Source: Wolinella succinogenes DSM 1740 (GTDB lineage: Bacteria; Campylobacterota; Campylobacteria; Campylobacterales; Helicobacteraceae). Taken from it: a DNA stretch of 64,000 nucleotides. A program made the position numbers and the translations under genes. Numbering within the stretch: the first letter of the stretch is position 1; every line of letters begins with the position of its first letter. Of the stretch, positions 15,866 through 24,230 are shown one piece after another. The stretch is from positions 940,001 through 1,004,000 of the forward strand of contig NC_005090.1 in the NCBI RefSeq assembly GCF_000196135.1. Direction: 5' to 3'. The notes below the pieces were generated by a model that was given only the letters and a program-made list of their open reading frames with translations, made no database searches and was not told the origin of the DNA.

Positions 15866-18079
15866 ATGGATTGGAAGCTTGGGTATGGGAGTCTAGCACT
15901 TGGGATCTCTCTTTTGGCAAGTGAGCCTTTGAGTGTGGAGCTAGAGAGGGTAGAGGTGAGTCAAGAGCGATACATTGCCCCCACGATGCAGACCTATGAG
16001 ACGGTCTACACAGGGAGTGAAGTGAGTCAAAAAGGGATGGAGCTCTCAGGAGTAAGGGCAAAAAGTAGCGTCTATGAAGCGGCGGGAATCTTGCCTGGAG
16101 TTCAGGTGGAGAGTGTTGAAAACAATGGACTAGGGATTGAGCAAAGCAATGTGCGAATCCGCGGGGTCAAGAGCTCTTTGGGAGCGTTGAGTGTCGAAGG
16201 GATTCCCAATTACGGCGGGAATCCTATTGGGCCAAGAGATTATCTCTATGACATGGAAAACATGGAGAGCCTTTCGCTTTATAAAGGGGCGATTCCGGGG
16301 GATATTGGGACGGGAGTCGGCTCTAGAGGAGGGGCGATCACGCTTCACCCCAAATGGGCGAAAGAGGAGAGCGGGGTGGAGTTCTCTCAAGGGGTGGGAA
16401 GCCATGGCTACACGCGAAGCTATTTGAGGCTTGATTCGGGAAGTCTTGGGGGGAGCGGGACGCGTGCTTCGGGTTCATTCTCCTATACAGATGCGGAAAA
16501 ATGGAAAGGAGAGGGCGATCTTGGAGGGAGAAAAAATGGCAATATCACGCTTGTTCAGCCTCTTGGAGAAAAAGGAAGTCTCAAGCTTTGGGCGAATCGT
16601 AACGATCAAGACAGCCATCTTTATCGAGGGTTGAGCTATACACAGGCAAGCGACTTAAACGCCAACGCTCGCCTAGATTACAATGACCAAAAGACGGGTG
16701 TGGCGGCAACGGATATCAACTACTACGACTACAACAGAGGCGAGTATCAAAACGATGATTACCTCGCAGTTTTTGACTACGCTTTGAGCGATTCTTTGAA
16801 GCTCTCGCTTAAACCCTACTACTCCAAAGAGGACGCGCAGGTCTATCAAGGGGTCACTTCAGGGGGCGGGAGAGTCCAGAAGCGGACGCGAGATATTGAG
16901 CGCAAAGGGGTGATTGGAGAGCTTGGAGGGGAGCTTTTAGGTATCAAATCCCTCCTTGGTTACCACTATGAAGAATCGGACATGAATATCTACACTCAAA
17001 ACTACGCTATCACGGGTCAAACCCTCTCCTATCGAGGCTATGGAGTTTTTGCCACCGCAGGCACAGCAAAGATTCATAGCCCCTATCTTAAGCTCTCCAC
17101 TCAGAGCGGGAATTGGCACTATCAGGCGGGGATGAAATATTTCCGCTTTGAGGATTCAGATAGCCAAGGCTATGTGAGTAGCGCTGCGGCTCCCTATGGG
17201 CTTAATAGGGCAAGCGATTTAGATCGAGAGGGCGAGGTGCATGATCTATGGGTGCCCACGCTTGGAGTGGCGTATGATATCTCTGAGTCGTGGCAAGCCT
17301 ATGCGAGCTATGGTAAGGGCTTCATCCGTCCCTACTCCTATATGCCGCTTATGAACACCTATCAAAACAATCGTGCCGCTTTTATGGCTGCAGGGGTGAG
17401 TGCCAAAGATCTCTTTGATGGCTATGGGTTAGAGAAATCGGACAATTTTGATCTAGGAATCCGCTATAGAGGTGAGAGCTTCGAGATAGCCCCCACGCTC
17501 TTTTATGGTCGCCACCAAAATCTCCTCACCAATATATCCGATGATCGGGTGATCGTGGGCGGAAAACCCATCAGCTATCAGCAAAATATCGGCAAGGCGA
17601 CCAGCTATGGCGTGGAGCTAGAGTTGAATGCCTTTGTGAGCGAGGATTGGACTCTATTTTTCAATCCCACCTACACACGCATGACCTATGATGAGGATTT
17701 GAGCTATCAAGGAAGCGTGATGGAGGTCAAAGGCAAACAGGTGGTGGACACGCCAGAGTGGATGTTTCGAGCGGGAGCGATCTACACCTATGGGGCGTGG
17801 GAGCTTGCCCCTGCGCTGAGGTATCTAGGGAATCGCTACGGAGATAGCACGCACAATGAGAAGATCGATTCTCATCTCTTGGCCGATGTGCGCCTTAGCT
17901 ACCTAAGGCCTAAATTCTACCAAGGGAGCTCGCTCAAGCTCTCCCTAGAGGTCAATAACCTCTTTGATAAAAAATATATCTCAGTGATCAATGCCTCCGA
18001 TGACGCGAGAAATGGAAGCGCGACCTACTATGTCGGAGCGCCTAGAAGCGTGATGTTAAGCGTGGCGCTAGGATTTTAG
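15866..18079 (+). CDS. TonB-dependent outer-membrane receptor
   Basis: A 737-residue TonB-dependent receptor. A signal peptide (residues 1 to about 20) is followed by a plug domain with SSVYEAAGILPGVQVESVEN, NVRIRGVKSSLGALSVEGIP and the end-of-plug GTGVGSRGGAITLHPKW. The rest is a 22-strand barrel with frequent aromatic strand ends and LSLEVNNLFDKKY before the C-terminal VMLSVALGF, whose last residue is Phe. It takes up a chelated metal or cobalamin-like ligand using TonB energy. It stands alone with the NikR-like operator upstream and a nik region next door, so nickel or a nickel chelate is a reasonable guess; iron-siderophore remains possible. Confidence 0.88.
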   Translation: MDWKLGYGSLALGISLLASEPLSVELERVEVSQERYIAPTMQTYETVYTGSEVSQKGMELSGVRAKSSVYEAAGILPGVQVESVENNGLGIEQSNVRIRGVKSSLGALSVEGIPNYGGNPIGPRDYLYDMENMESLSLYKGAIPGDIGTGVGSRGGAITLHPKWAKEESGVEFSQGVGSHGYTRSYLRLDSGSLGGSGTRASGSFSYTDAEKWKGEGDLGGRKNGNITLVQPLGEKGSLKLWANRNDQDSHLYRGLSYTQASDLNANARLDYNDQKTGVAATDINYYDYNRGEYQNDDYLAVFDYALSDSLKLSLKPYYSKEDAQVYQGVTSGGGRVQKRTRDIERKGVIGELGGELLGIKSLLGYHYEESDMNIYTQNYAITGQTLSYRGYGVFATAGTAKIHSPYLKLSTQSGNWHYQAGMKYFRFEDSDSQGYVSSAAAPYGLNRASDLDREGEVHDLWVPTLGVAYDISESWQAYASYGKGFIRPYSYMPLMNTYQNNRAAFMAAGVSAKDLFDGYGLEKSDNFDLGIRYRGESFEIAPTLFYGRHQNLLTNISDDRVIVGGKPISYQQNIGKATSYGVELELNAFVSEDWTLFFNPTYTRMTYDEDLSYQGSVMEVKGKQVVDTPEWMFRAGAIYTYGAWELAPALRYLGNRYGDSTHNEKIDSHLLADVRLSYLRPKFYQGSSLKLSLEVNNLFDKKYISVINASDDARNGSATYYVGAPRSVMLSVALGF

Positions 18080-18167
18080 GGGAATCGTTAGATTTTTTAG
18101 GGTCTTTTTGGGGGCGGATTGGTGCTAAAATGGTTGGATGAATTAGAATAATCCAAAAGGAGGCTCC

Positions 18168-18464
18168 ATGAAACTCTCTCTCAAGGCCTTTTCGACTCTG
18201 CGCCCTCATCTTAAAGAGCAGAATATAGGTTATCTTGGGGAGCTTTATGAGTGCAAAGAGGGTATCACAGTAAAAGAGCTGGTCGCTCAGCTTGGTTTTA
18301 GAGACGAGGAGGTGGAGGGAGCTTTTGTGAACTATATGATCACCCCTAAAAACTTCACTCTCAAAGAGGGGGATCGAGTCGCCCTAGTCCCTCCAGGCAC
18401 GCCGGGGTCTTGTCGGCTGATGTTGGGAATCAAGGAGGGGAGTCATGAAGAAGAGAATCGATAA
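18168..18464 (+). CDS. MoaD/ThiS-family beta-grasp protein with a non-standard C-terminus
   Basis: A 98-residue ubiquitin-like protein. MKLSLKAFSTLRPHLKEQ, then ITVKELVAQLGF, EGAFVNYMITPKNFTLKEGD and RVALVPPGTPGSCR follow the MoaD/ThiS fold. Classical members end exactly at Gly-Gly, needed for adenylation. This one has PPGTPGSCRLMLGIKEG and ends without Gly-Gly, so it probably does not form a normal thiocarboxylate, unless it is processed. AGGAGG precedes the ATG. It converges with the next gene, with 22 bases of overlap. A molybdopterin or tungsten-enzyme accessory role is possible, but no partner gene is adjacent. Confidence 0.65.
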   Translation: MKLSLKAFSTLRPHLKEQNIGYLGELYECKEGITVKELVAQLGFRDEEVEGAFVNYMITPKNFTLKEGDRVALVPPGTPGSCRLMLGIKEGSHEEENR

Positions 18465-19432
18465 GCTCCATCAAGTCTAGGAAGAGATCCAATATCAAGA
18501 AGTGTCGAATCATTCGCTTTTTGGACGATTCCTAGATAGCGCTCCAAGACATAGGCGTCACTGGATTGACCAAGATAGTGGCGCTCTTGACCGACAAAAG
18601 TCACCACCACATCCCGAGGCTCTAGGGCTAGAGAGCTTTGGATGTAGGGCGTCACCTCAAGGCAGTCGTAGTTGATCTCTCTTTGGCGTAAAAGCCCCAA
18701 CTCCTCTTCGCTCACCTCGAAAATAACTCCTTGAGTGCTTGCGCCCTTCTCCTTGATGATGTTTAGAAAAATCCCAAGAATCGGCTTTTGGAGTGCGTCA
18801 GAGAAGAGGGGCACGGTGAGATTCCACTCGCGTCGATACCCTTGGATGGTGGCGGGGTGAAGTGTGTAGGAGGCGCTTGGGCGTTTGAGCGTGGCGTGGA
18901 TGCTCTCTGGAACCAAAAGAGAGCCATAGCCAAAGGCGAAGATTCGTCTTGAAGAGAAGGCGCGGCGGTGGCGTTTCACCTCTTTGACCATCCACTCAAA
19001 GCGCTTGTAGATGGTGTAGTCTCCTGTGTAAGCACGATAGGCGAAGATAAACTCCTCGAATCTATCCCAATGGCTTGTGATAAGAAAATCAAAATTATAG
19101 TAGAAGATATTTTTATCCACCATTCCCTTTTCAAATGCCACAGCAAGCTCTTGAAAAAGATTTAAAAAGGTTCGAATCTTGATGGATATTTCAATCTCTT
19201 CAGGTTCCTTGGAGGCGAGCAAAAGGCGAAAGGAGTCGACTCTAGGATTTTGGGCGAGCCACTTTTCAAGGGCGATTCTTAGCTCCATGAAATCTTTGTG
19301 GTTGAAGCGCTCAATATAGGTAAAGGCACGATTACGGATGAAGTGCGCGTAGGTTTGTCGCCCCACAAAGAAGGCAACAAGGAGGGTGATAACGATTCCT
19401 AGGGCTTCGATGAGGGCTGAGGTTTCAATCAT
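18443..19432 (-). CDS. Membrane-anchored protein with a C-terminal gamma-glutamylcyclotransferase-like domain
   Basis: A 329-residue protein. Starting at the ATG 19432 (MIETSALIEALG), it has one N-terminal membrane helix (GIVITLLVAFFVGRQTYAHF), then a helical region of about 150 residues rich in aromatic and charged residues. From about residue 165 comes a gamma-glutamylcyclotransferase/AIG2-type fold with the signature FAFGYGSLLVPESI and TQGVIFEVSEEEL near the expected catalytic Glu. The family cleaves gamma-glutamyl groups from peptides or glutathione-like compounds. The start overlaps the end of the mscS-type gene by eight bases. The substrate is unknown, and the join to a membrane helix is unusual. 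Confidence 0.65.
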   Translation of the reverse strand: MIETSALIEALGIVITLLVAFFVGRQTYAHFIRNRAFTYIERFNHKDFMELRIALEKWLAQNPRVDSFRLLLASKEPEEIEISIKIRTFLNLFQELAVAFEKGMVDKNIFYYNFDFLITSHWDRFEEFIFAYRAYTGDYTIYKRFEWMVKEVKRHRRAFSSRRIFAFGYGSLLVPESIHATLKRPSASYTLHPATIQGYRREWNLTVPLFSDALQKPILGIFLNIIKEKGASTQGVIFEVSEEELGLLRQREINYDCLEVTPYIQSSLALEPRDVVVTFVGQERHYLGQSSDAYVLERYLGIVQKANDSTLLDIGSLPRLDGAYRFSSS

Positions 19433-21323
19433 GTTGAGGCTCTTTGAGGCGCTCAAGCGCGTCATTAGGGATGCTTTCGATATAGAGGCTTTGGCTGGGG
19501 AAGGCAAATTTGAGTCCGTGGCGCTCGATGATTTCCATGATTTGCAAGATGATGTTCTCCTTGGTGGCGAGCCACTCCGCCCAGACCGTGGAGCGACTGA
19601 AGCAGTAGATCAGAATATCGATGGAGGAGGGGGCAAAAGAATCGACATAGACAAGAAGGTTGGATTTGAGTCCTAGGAGATCATCGATAGAGACGATATC
19701 GCGTTTGAGGGCGAGGGAGTGATGACGCCCTAGCGATTCTCCTTCGGCTTTGGCGATTCCGGGGTGAGCAAGGAGCATGGCGCGAATCTCATGAACGCAG
19801 GCTTCGAGCTTCTCCTTGGGGGAATCGTAGGTGACTCCAACGCTCATCTTGATGCGCCGTCCGATTTGACGCCGATTCCAGTTGCGAATCGATTCGTTGG
19901 CGAGTTTGGAGTTGGGGACAAAGAGCATCGCATTGTCAAAAGTTCGGATGGTGGTGCGGCGTAGGCCAATCTCGACCACCGTCCCCTCAACGCCCCCGCA
20001 TTCAATCCAATCCCCTTGAGAGAAGGAGTTATCAAAGAGAAGCATCACAGAGGCAAAGAAGTTAGCCAATATATCCTTGGCCGCGAGCGCTACAGCAAGT
20101 CCACCGATTCCCAAGGAGGCGACAAGCGCGGAGATATCAAAACCAAGACGACTAAGAATCATCAATAGAGCAATTAAAATGACAATGAAGTAGAGAATTT
20201 TCAGGGCGAGATTGACCACCTCTTTGCGGAATAGATCGCGATTTTTCTTGGCAAGCGAGGTGAGCCAAAGTGTCCCATAACCCTCCAAGACGGAGATGCT
20301 AAACCAAGAAAAGAGGATGATATAGAGCACCCCAAACCACTTTGAGAAGAGCATTGGAACGGGCGAGGGATAGTAGAGGACATTGAGACAGACATCAAAA
20401 CCATAGAAGAAGAGCAGGAGTGAGAGGGGCTTGGTGATGGTGGTGATGATGTGACTTTTGGTCGAGGCATCTTGCTCCATCCGCGTGGGAAGGGTGACAA
20501 AGAGGTAGAAGGTTCCTTTGGCCAAAAGGCGTCTTAGTGACCAAAAGAGAATCAATATAAGCCCGCTGATAAGGAGCTTGCCGAGGTTGAGATTCCAAAG
20601 CGAGAGAGGAATCTTGCCGTTTAAAAAATCAATCGCCCCTTTGAGATTAAGACTGGAGAAGAGATAGTTGGGAACAAGGAGGGCGCTGTTGGCGCGGAGA
20701 TACTCCAAAACCTCCAGATAGGTCGAAAGACTCCCTTCGAGGCGTTCTAGGTTTTGAGAAATCTCTAAATCGATTGGACTCTCGCCCCCTTCCTTGAGCG
20801 CCTTTTTGAGCTCTTCTAGGGGAAGAGATTGGAGGGCGAGGATCGATTCATCAAGGCGAGTCTGTATCTCATGGGGCGAAGTGAAGCCTTTGAGCTTTTG
20901 TTCTAAATCCTCTAGGGTTGCCAAAAAAAGCCGATCCGCTCGAATCGTCTCTAGGAGAATCTTGTCTCGCCAAACCGCCTTTTTGTAGCCCATTTGGTCG
21001 TTGGTTTTGATTTTGATGGCGAGCTCTGATTCCTCTTTTTGAAAGTTTCGCTCTTGAGGGCGGAGACTCTCTTGGTGGCTGGCAAGCAGCATGGGAATTT
21101 TCTCTAAAAGAGAGAGCTTGCGCTCAATCACTCCTTGAAACTCCTTGGAAAAAGCGCTTTCATTGGTCTCAAGATTGCGACTTTTGGCAACTTGAAGCTG
21201 TTCGTTGATGGTTTGGATGCGCTGAATGATCAAAAAGAGATCGACCGTATCCTCTTGCGCCCTCAAAGAGAGGGGAGGAAAGAGGAGGAGCGAGAGAAGA
21301 AGAGAGGCCAAGAAGCGAAGCAT
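19425..21323 (-). CDS. MscS-family mechanosensitive ion channel with a large periplasmic N-terminal region
   Basis: A 632-residue protein. The ATG at 21323 is chosen because it starts a signal peptide (MLRFLASLLLSLLLFPPLSL) and lies four bases after selD. A periplasmic helical region of about 230 residues precedes four or five membrane helices. The conserved MscS core follows: ALVASLGIGGLAVALAAKDI (pore helix TM3), FSQGDWIECGGVEGTVVEIG and RTTIRTFDNAMLFVPNSKLA in the beta domain, then the alpha/beta C-terminal domain. It releases solutes on osmotic downshock. It is in an operon with selD and the cyclotransferase-like gene. Confidence 0.88.
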   Translation of the reverse strand: MLRFLASLLLSLLLFPPLSLRAQEDTVDLFLIIQRIQTINEQLQVAKSRNLETNESAFSKEFQGVIERKLSLLEKIPMLLASHQESLRPQERNFQKEESELAIKIKTNDQMGYKKAVWRDKILLETIRADRLFLATLEDLEQKLKGFTSPHEIQTRLDESILALQSLPLEELKKALKEGGESPIDLEISQNLERLEGSLSTYLEVLEYLRANSALLVPNYLFSSLNLKGAIDFLNGKIPLSLWNLNLGKLLISGLILILFWSLRRLLAKGTFYLFVTLPTRMEQDASTKSHIITTITKPLSLLLFFYGFDVCLNVLYYPSPVPMLFSKWFGVLYIILFSWFSISVLEGYGTLWLTSLAKKNRDLFRKEVVNLALKILYFIVILIALLMILSRLGFDISALVASLGIGGLAVALAAKDILANFFASVMLLFDNSFSQGDWIECGGVEGTVVEIGLRRTTIRTFDNAMLFVPNSKLANESIRNWNRRQIGRRIKMSVGVTYDSPKEKLEACVHEIRAMLLAHPGIAKAEGESLGRHHSLALKRDIVSIDDLLGLKSNLLVYVDSFAPSSIDILIYCFSRSTVWAEWLATKENIILQIMEIIERHGLKFAFPSQSLYIESIPNDALERLKEPQHD

Positions 21324-21327
21324 GAGG

Positions 21328-22365
21328 TTATCCAATGTAGAGGGGTTTCTCACCTCTAGGGAGAACCTCTCCCACGAGGGAGGCGTGGGAGATTCCTCCT
21401 TGGCGGAGTGCCTCAAGGAGTTTGGGAGCTTCTTTGGCGCTAAGAGAGAAGAGGAGCCCGCCTGAGGTCTGAGCATCATAAAAGAGCATCGCCTCTTCAG
21501 CGCTCAAAGAGGCCTCAATGGAGGTGAGAGGCTCCAGGTAGCTTTTGTTTGCATAGCTTCCTGCAGGGATAATTCCCATTTTAGCCATCTCTAGGGCTTC
21601 AGAGAGGTAGGGGGTTTGGGAGGCAAAGAGACGGATGGAGCGATTCCCGCACATCTCCAGTGCGTGCCCCAGTAGTCCAAAGCCTGTCACATCGGTGCAA
21701 GCGTGAATCTCAAACTCGCTAGCAATCTGGGCGGCATAGAGGTTGAGAGTCGCCATCAACTCACCCGCTTCGTGCGTGCTTTGAGGGGAGAGCATATCGG
21801 CTTTGATGGAGGTGGTGAGAATCCCCATACCAATGGGCTTGGTGAGAATGAGCGCATCGCCTTCTTGGGTGGTGTGGTTGCGCCAAATTTTTTGAGGATG
21901 GACAAAACCTGTGACGCTTAGTCCATACTTCTGCTCGCGATCATCAATCGTGTGCCCTCCGATGAGAATCCCTTGAGATTCGATGATCTTGGAGAGCCCC
22001 CCTTGGAGCACCTCGGAGATCATTTTTTCATCCAAATGACACTTATCCCACATGAGGAGATTGAGCGCAGTTTTGACCCGCCCTCCCATGGCAAAAACAT
22101 CACTCAGGGAGTTCGCCGCGGCAATTTGTCCATAGAGATAGGGGTCATTCACCACGGGTGTGATGAAGTCCGCAGTTTGCACGAGGGCGCACTCGGGTGA
22201 AATCTGGTAGACTCCAGCGTCTTCATTTCCCTCAAAGCCGACCAATAGCGAGGGATCATGGGGCTGGTGGAGCAAGGAAGAGAGATGATGGAGGTCCCCC
22301 GGACCTACTTTCCCTGCACAGCCAGCCACCTTGACAAATTGGGTGATTTTGGTGGTTTCGTTCAT
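21328..22365 (-). CDS. selD: Selenide, water dikinase SelD
   Basis: A 345-residue enzyme that makes selenophosphate from selenide and ATP, the selenium donor for selenocysteine and selenouridine. The N-terminal active site reads VAGCAGKVGPGDL: the catalytic Cys and Lys are present, while the second Cys of the E. coli GCGCK motif is Gly here. DAGVYQISPECALVQTADFI, AANSLSDVFAMGGRVKTALN and the GLLGHALEM and DAQTSGGLLF motifs follow as in the family. The ATG at 22365 is chosen because it begins just before the active site. YedF, a selenium-linked protein, is encoded 3.5 kb away on the same strand. Confidence 0.93.
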   Translation of the reverse strand: MNETTKITQFVKVAGCAGKVGPGDLHHLSSLLHQPHDPSLLVGFEGNEDAGVYQISPECALVQTADFITPVVNDPYLYGQIAAANSLSDVFAMGGRVKTALNLLMWDKCHLDEKMISEVLQGGLSKIIESQGILIGGHTIDDREQKYGLSVTGFVHPQKIWRNHTTQEGDALILTKPIGMGILTTSIKADMLSPQSTHEAGELMATLNLYAAQIASEFEIHACTDVTGFGLLGHALEMCGNRSIRLFASQTPYLSEALEMAKMGIIPAGSYANKSYLEPLTSIEASLSAEEAMLFYDAQTSGGLLFSLSAKEAPKLLEALRQGGISHASLVGEVLPRGEKPLYIG

Positions 22366-22408
22366 GGCGTTAGCGTTGGATTCACTCCTTTTGGATTTAC
22401 AGAGCAGG

Positions 22409-22437
22409 TTATCGCAAAAATGTATAAAACGCGATAA
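22409..22437. promoter_or_regulatory. Inverted repeat in the divergent promoter region of selD and the first helical paralogue
   Basis: TTATCGC (22409-22415) and GCGATAA (22431-22437) form a perfect 7-bp inverted repeat with a 15-base spacer. It lies between the divergent starts at 22365 and 22483, and GATAAAAT within it could be a -10 box for the plus-strand gene. It could be an operator shared by both genes. Confidence 0.4.
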
Positions 22438-22482
22438 AATAGCGCTTTTTGAGTGTTGTGAATTCGATTTCAAGGGCATAGT

Positions 22483-24126
22483 GTGACATTAAAAGAGTGC
22501 AATTTGATCGTGCTGGACAAGCCTAGGGCGCTTAGTTCTGAACAAGAGGTCTATCTTGTGGATCAGTTTGGACTCTTTTTTGTTCATCACTCCTTTGAAT
22601 CGCTTCTCTCCGGTTTCAAGAGTCATCCGATGGATATGATTCTCCTTGTTTTGGAAGCCTTGGGGGGCTCTGAATCGCTCTCGGCTCTCAAGGCGGTCAA
22701 GGGGATGTATCCTGAGATTCCTATTCTTTTGGCGACGGATATCGCGCCTGATGAAATTGATAAAAGCATCCCCTTTGCACTAGCGGGAATGCTTCCTGTG
22801 GCGTGGCAGGGGGATCGATTCTCTGAAGTGCTCAGAAGTCAAGAATCATCCATCCTTCGCTACGCCAAAAAGGAGCGCGAGCGGCGCGGAGATGCCCCTC
22901 AAGAGCTTGGTCTTGAAGAATCGATCGCTCGATTCTTCTCTCATACCAAAGAGAAGCTTGCTGCTTTTGATCTAGAGGCGGAGAGCGGCAAGCGCTTTAA
23001 CTATCCACTCATGAAGCGCTTCATCCACACCGCCTACAATAATTTCATCGAAGTTGATCCCAAAATACGCTCTATTCGAAAACTCACTGAGGCTAAAGAT
23101 CGTCTGAGTGAGGCGCTGAGACTACAAATTTTACTGAAGAAGCGAATCGATGTCTCGATTGAGTACAACTATGAAGAGGTCTATCTCAAAAATCAACCCG
23201 CCTATATTGACGTGATCCAAAAGCTAGAGCAAACCCTGCACAAGATGGGTGTTTATCGCAAAGAGATGGGAATCTTGACCTCTCAAATGGAGCGATTCAA
23301 AGAGGAGATGAAGCACGCAAGTGACCCCTCTCTTAAGGTGGAGGCGGAGCAGTCGTTTAAAAATGCCAATCGCCGCTATGTTGATCGGATGCATGAAATC
23401 AAGCAGATGCAAGAATCCTTGGGGGTGATGGAGGCGACTAAGGAGGAGCTTTGGAAAAGGGATTTTGAGGCATTTATGAGGGTTTTTAAGGAGGAGGCGG
23501 GGAAGTATGAGCGAGAGTATGAAGAGCTAGTGGATGCGCTCGCCTATCGCTTTGATCGATTCCTTTGGATTGCCGCACGAGAATCAAGGCTGGTGCGAGA
23601 ATATTTTGAAAAGGGGATGATTGAGGGGGTGTTCTCCTCTAAAACCTATCTAGAATATTATGTCAAACATCTCGATAAAAATCTCTCCTCTAAAGCCAAT
23701 CGAGAGCTGATTCGATACCGTCACAAGATGGAGGAGGAGAATGCGATTCATGTGGCTTTGGTCGGAAATGTGACCGAGGATCTGCTCCAAGACAAGCGGC
23801 GCCTTGAAGCAACGGATGGCTATATTCGCGTGAGTCTTTATGTGCCCCAGACGCTGGAAAATTTCTTTGAAGAGGCCAAAGAGGGGAAGTATGAAATTGT
23901 CATGATGGAGGATGTGGTGGGGAGATGGCTCTTTTTTCAGCTTTGGAAGCGTCTCAAAGAGAGCCTAGTTGATTCCTCTTTTTTGCCCAAGCAAGTCCTT
24001 TTGGTGCGCCACTACAAAGATCCTGAGCGAATCCGAGAAAAAGCCCTATCCATGCGATGGGAGAATATCCTCACCCCGCCCATCACGCGCGAAAAGCTTA
24101 AAGCGCTTCTCCTCTCCATCGCCTAA
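22483..24126 (+). CDS. Unknown protein: receiver-like end, long helical middle, second receiver-like end (paralogue 1)
   Basis: I do not recognise this 547-residue family. It starts at a GTG (MTLKECNLIVLDKPRA). Residues 1 to about 125 look like a degenerate response-regulator receiver: EVYLVDQFGLFFVHHSFESL, HPMDMILLVLEALGG and PEIPILLATDIAPDEID. The normal phospho-acceptor surroundings are not preserved. Residues 150-400 are highly charged and helical, with probable coiled coils. The last 120 residues form a second alpha/beta region, HVALVGNVTEDLLQ through YEIVMMEDVVG to LTPPITREKLKALLLSIA, which ends like a receiver domain. There is no signal peptide or membrane helix, so it is cytoplasmic. 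A close paralogue follows 104 bases downstream. Confidence 0.7.
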   Translation: MTLKECNLIVLDKPRALSSEQEVYLVDQFGLFFVHHSFESLLSGFKSHPMDMILLVLEALGGSESLSALKAVKGMYPEIPILLATDIAPDEIDKSIPFALAGMLPVAWQGDRFSEVLRSQESSILRYAKKERERRGDAPQELGLEESIARFFSHTKEKLAAFDLEAESGKRFNYPLMKRFIHTAYNNFIEVDPKIRSIRKLTEAKDRLSEALRLQILLKKRIDVSIEYNYEEVYLKNQPAYIDVIQKLEQTLHKMGVYRKEMGILTSQMERFKEEMKHASDPSLKVEAEQSFKNANRRYVDRMHEIKQMQESLGVMEATKEELWKRDFEAFMRVFKEEAGKYEREYEELVDALAYRFDRFLWIAARESRLVREYFEKGMIEGVFSSKTYLEYYVKHLDKNLSSKANRELIRYRHKMEEENAIHVALVGNVTEDLLQDKRRLEATDGYIRVSLYVPQTLENFFEEAKEGKYEIVMMEDVVGRWLFFQLWKRLKESLVDSSFLPKQVLLVRHYKDPERIREKALSMRWENILTPPITREKLKALLLSIA

Positions 24127-24230
24127 ATCTTGCAAAAATAACCAATTCGATGCGCTAGTCTCTCGCTTTTGAGGCTCAAAGAGAGTAAAATGAGAACGAT
24201 TCTGCGCTGAAATTTTGCCTAGGAAGTGCC

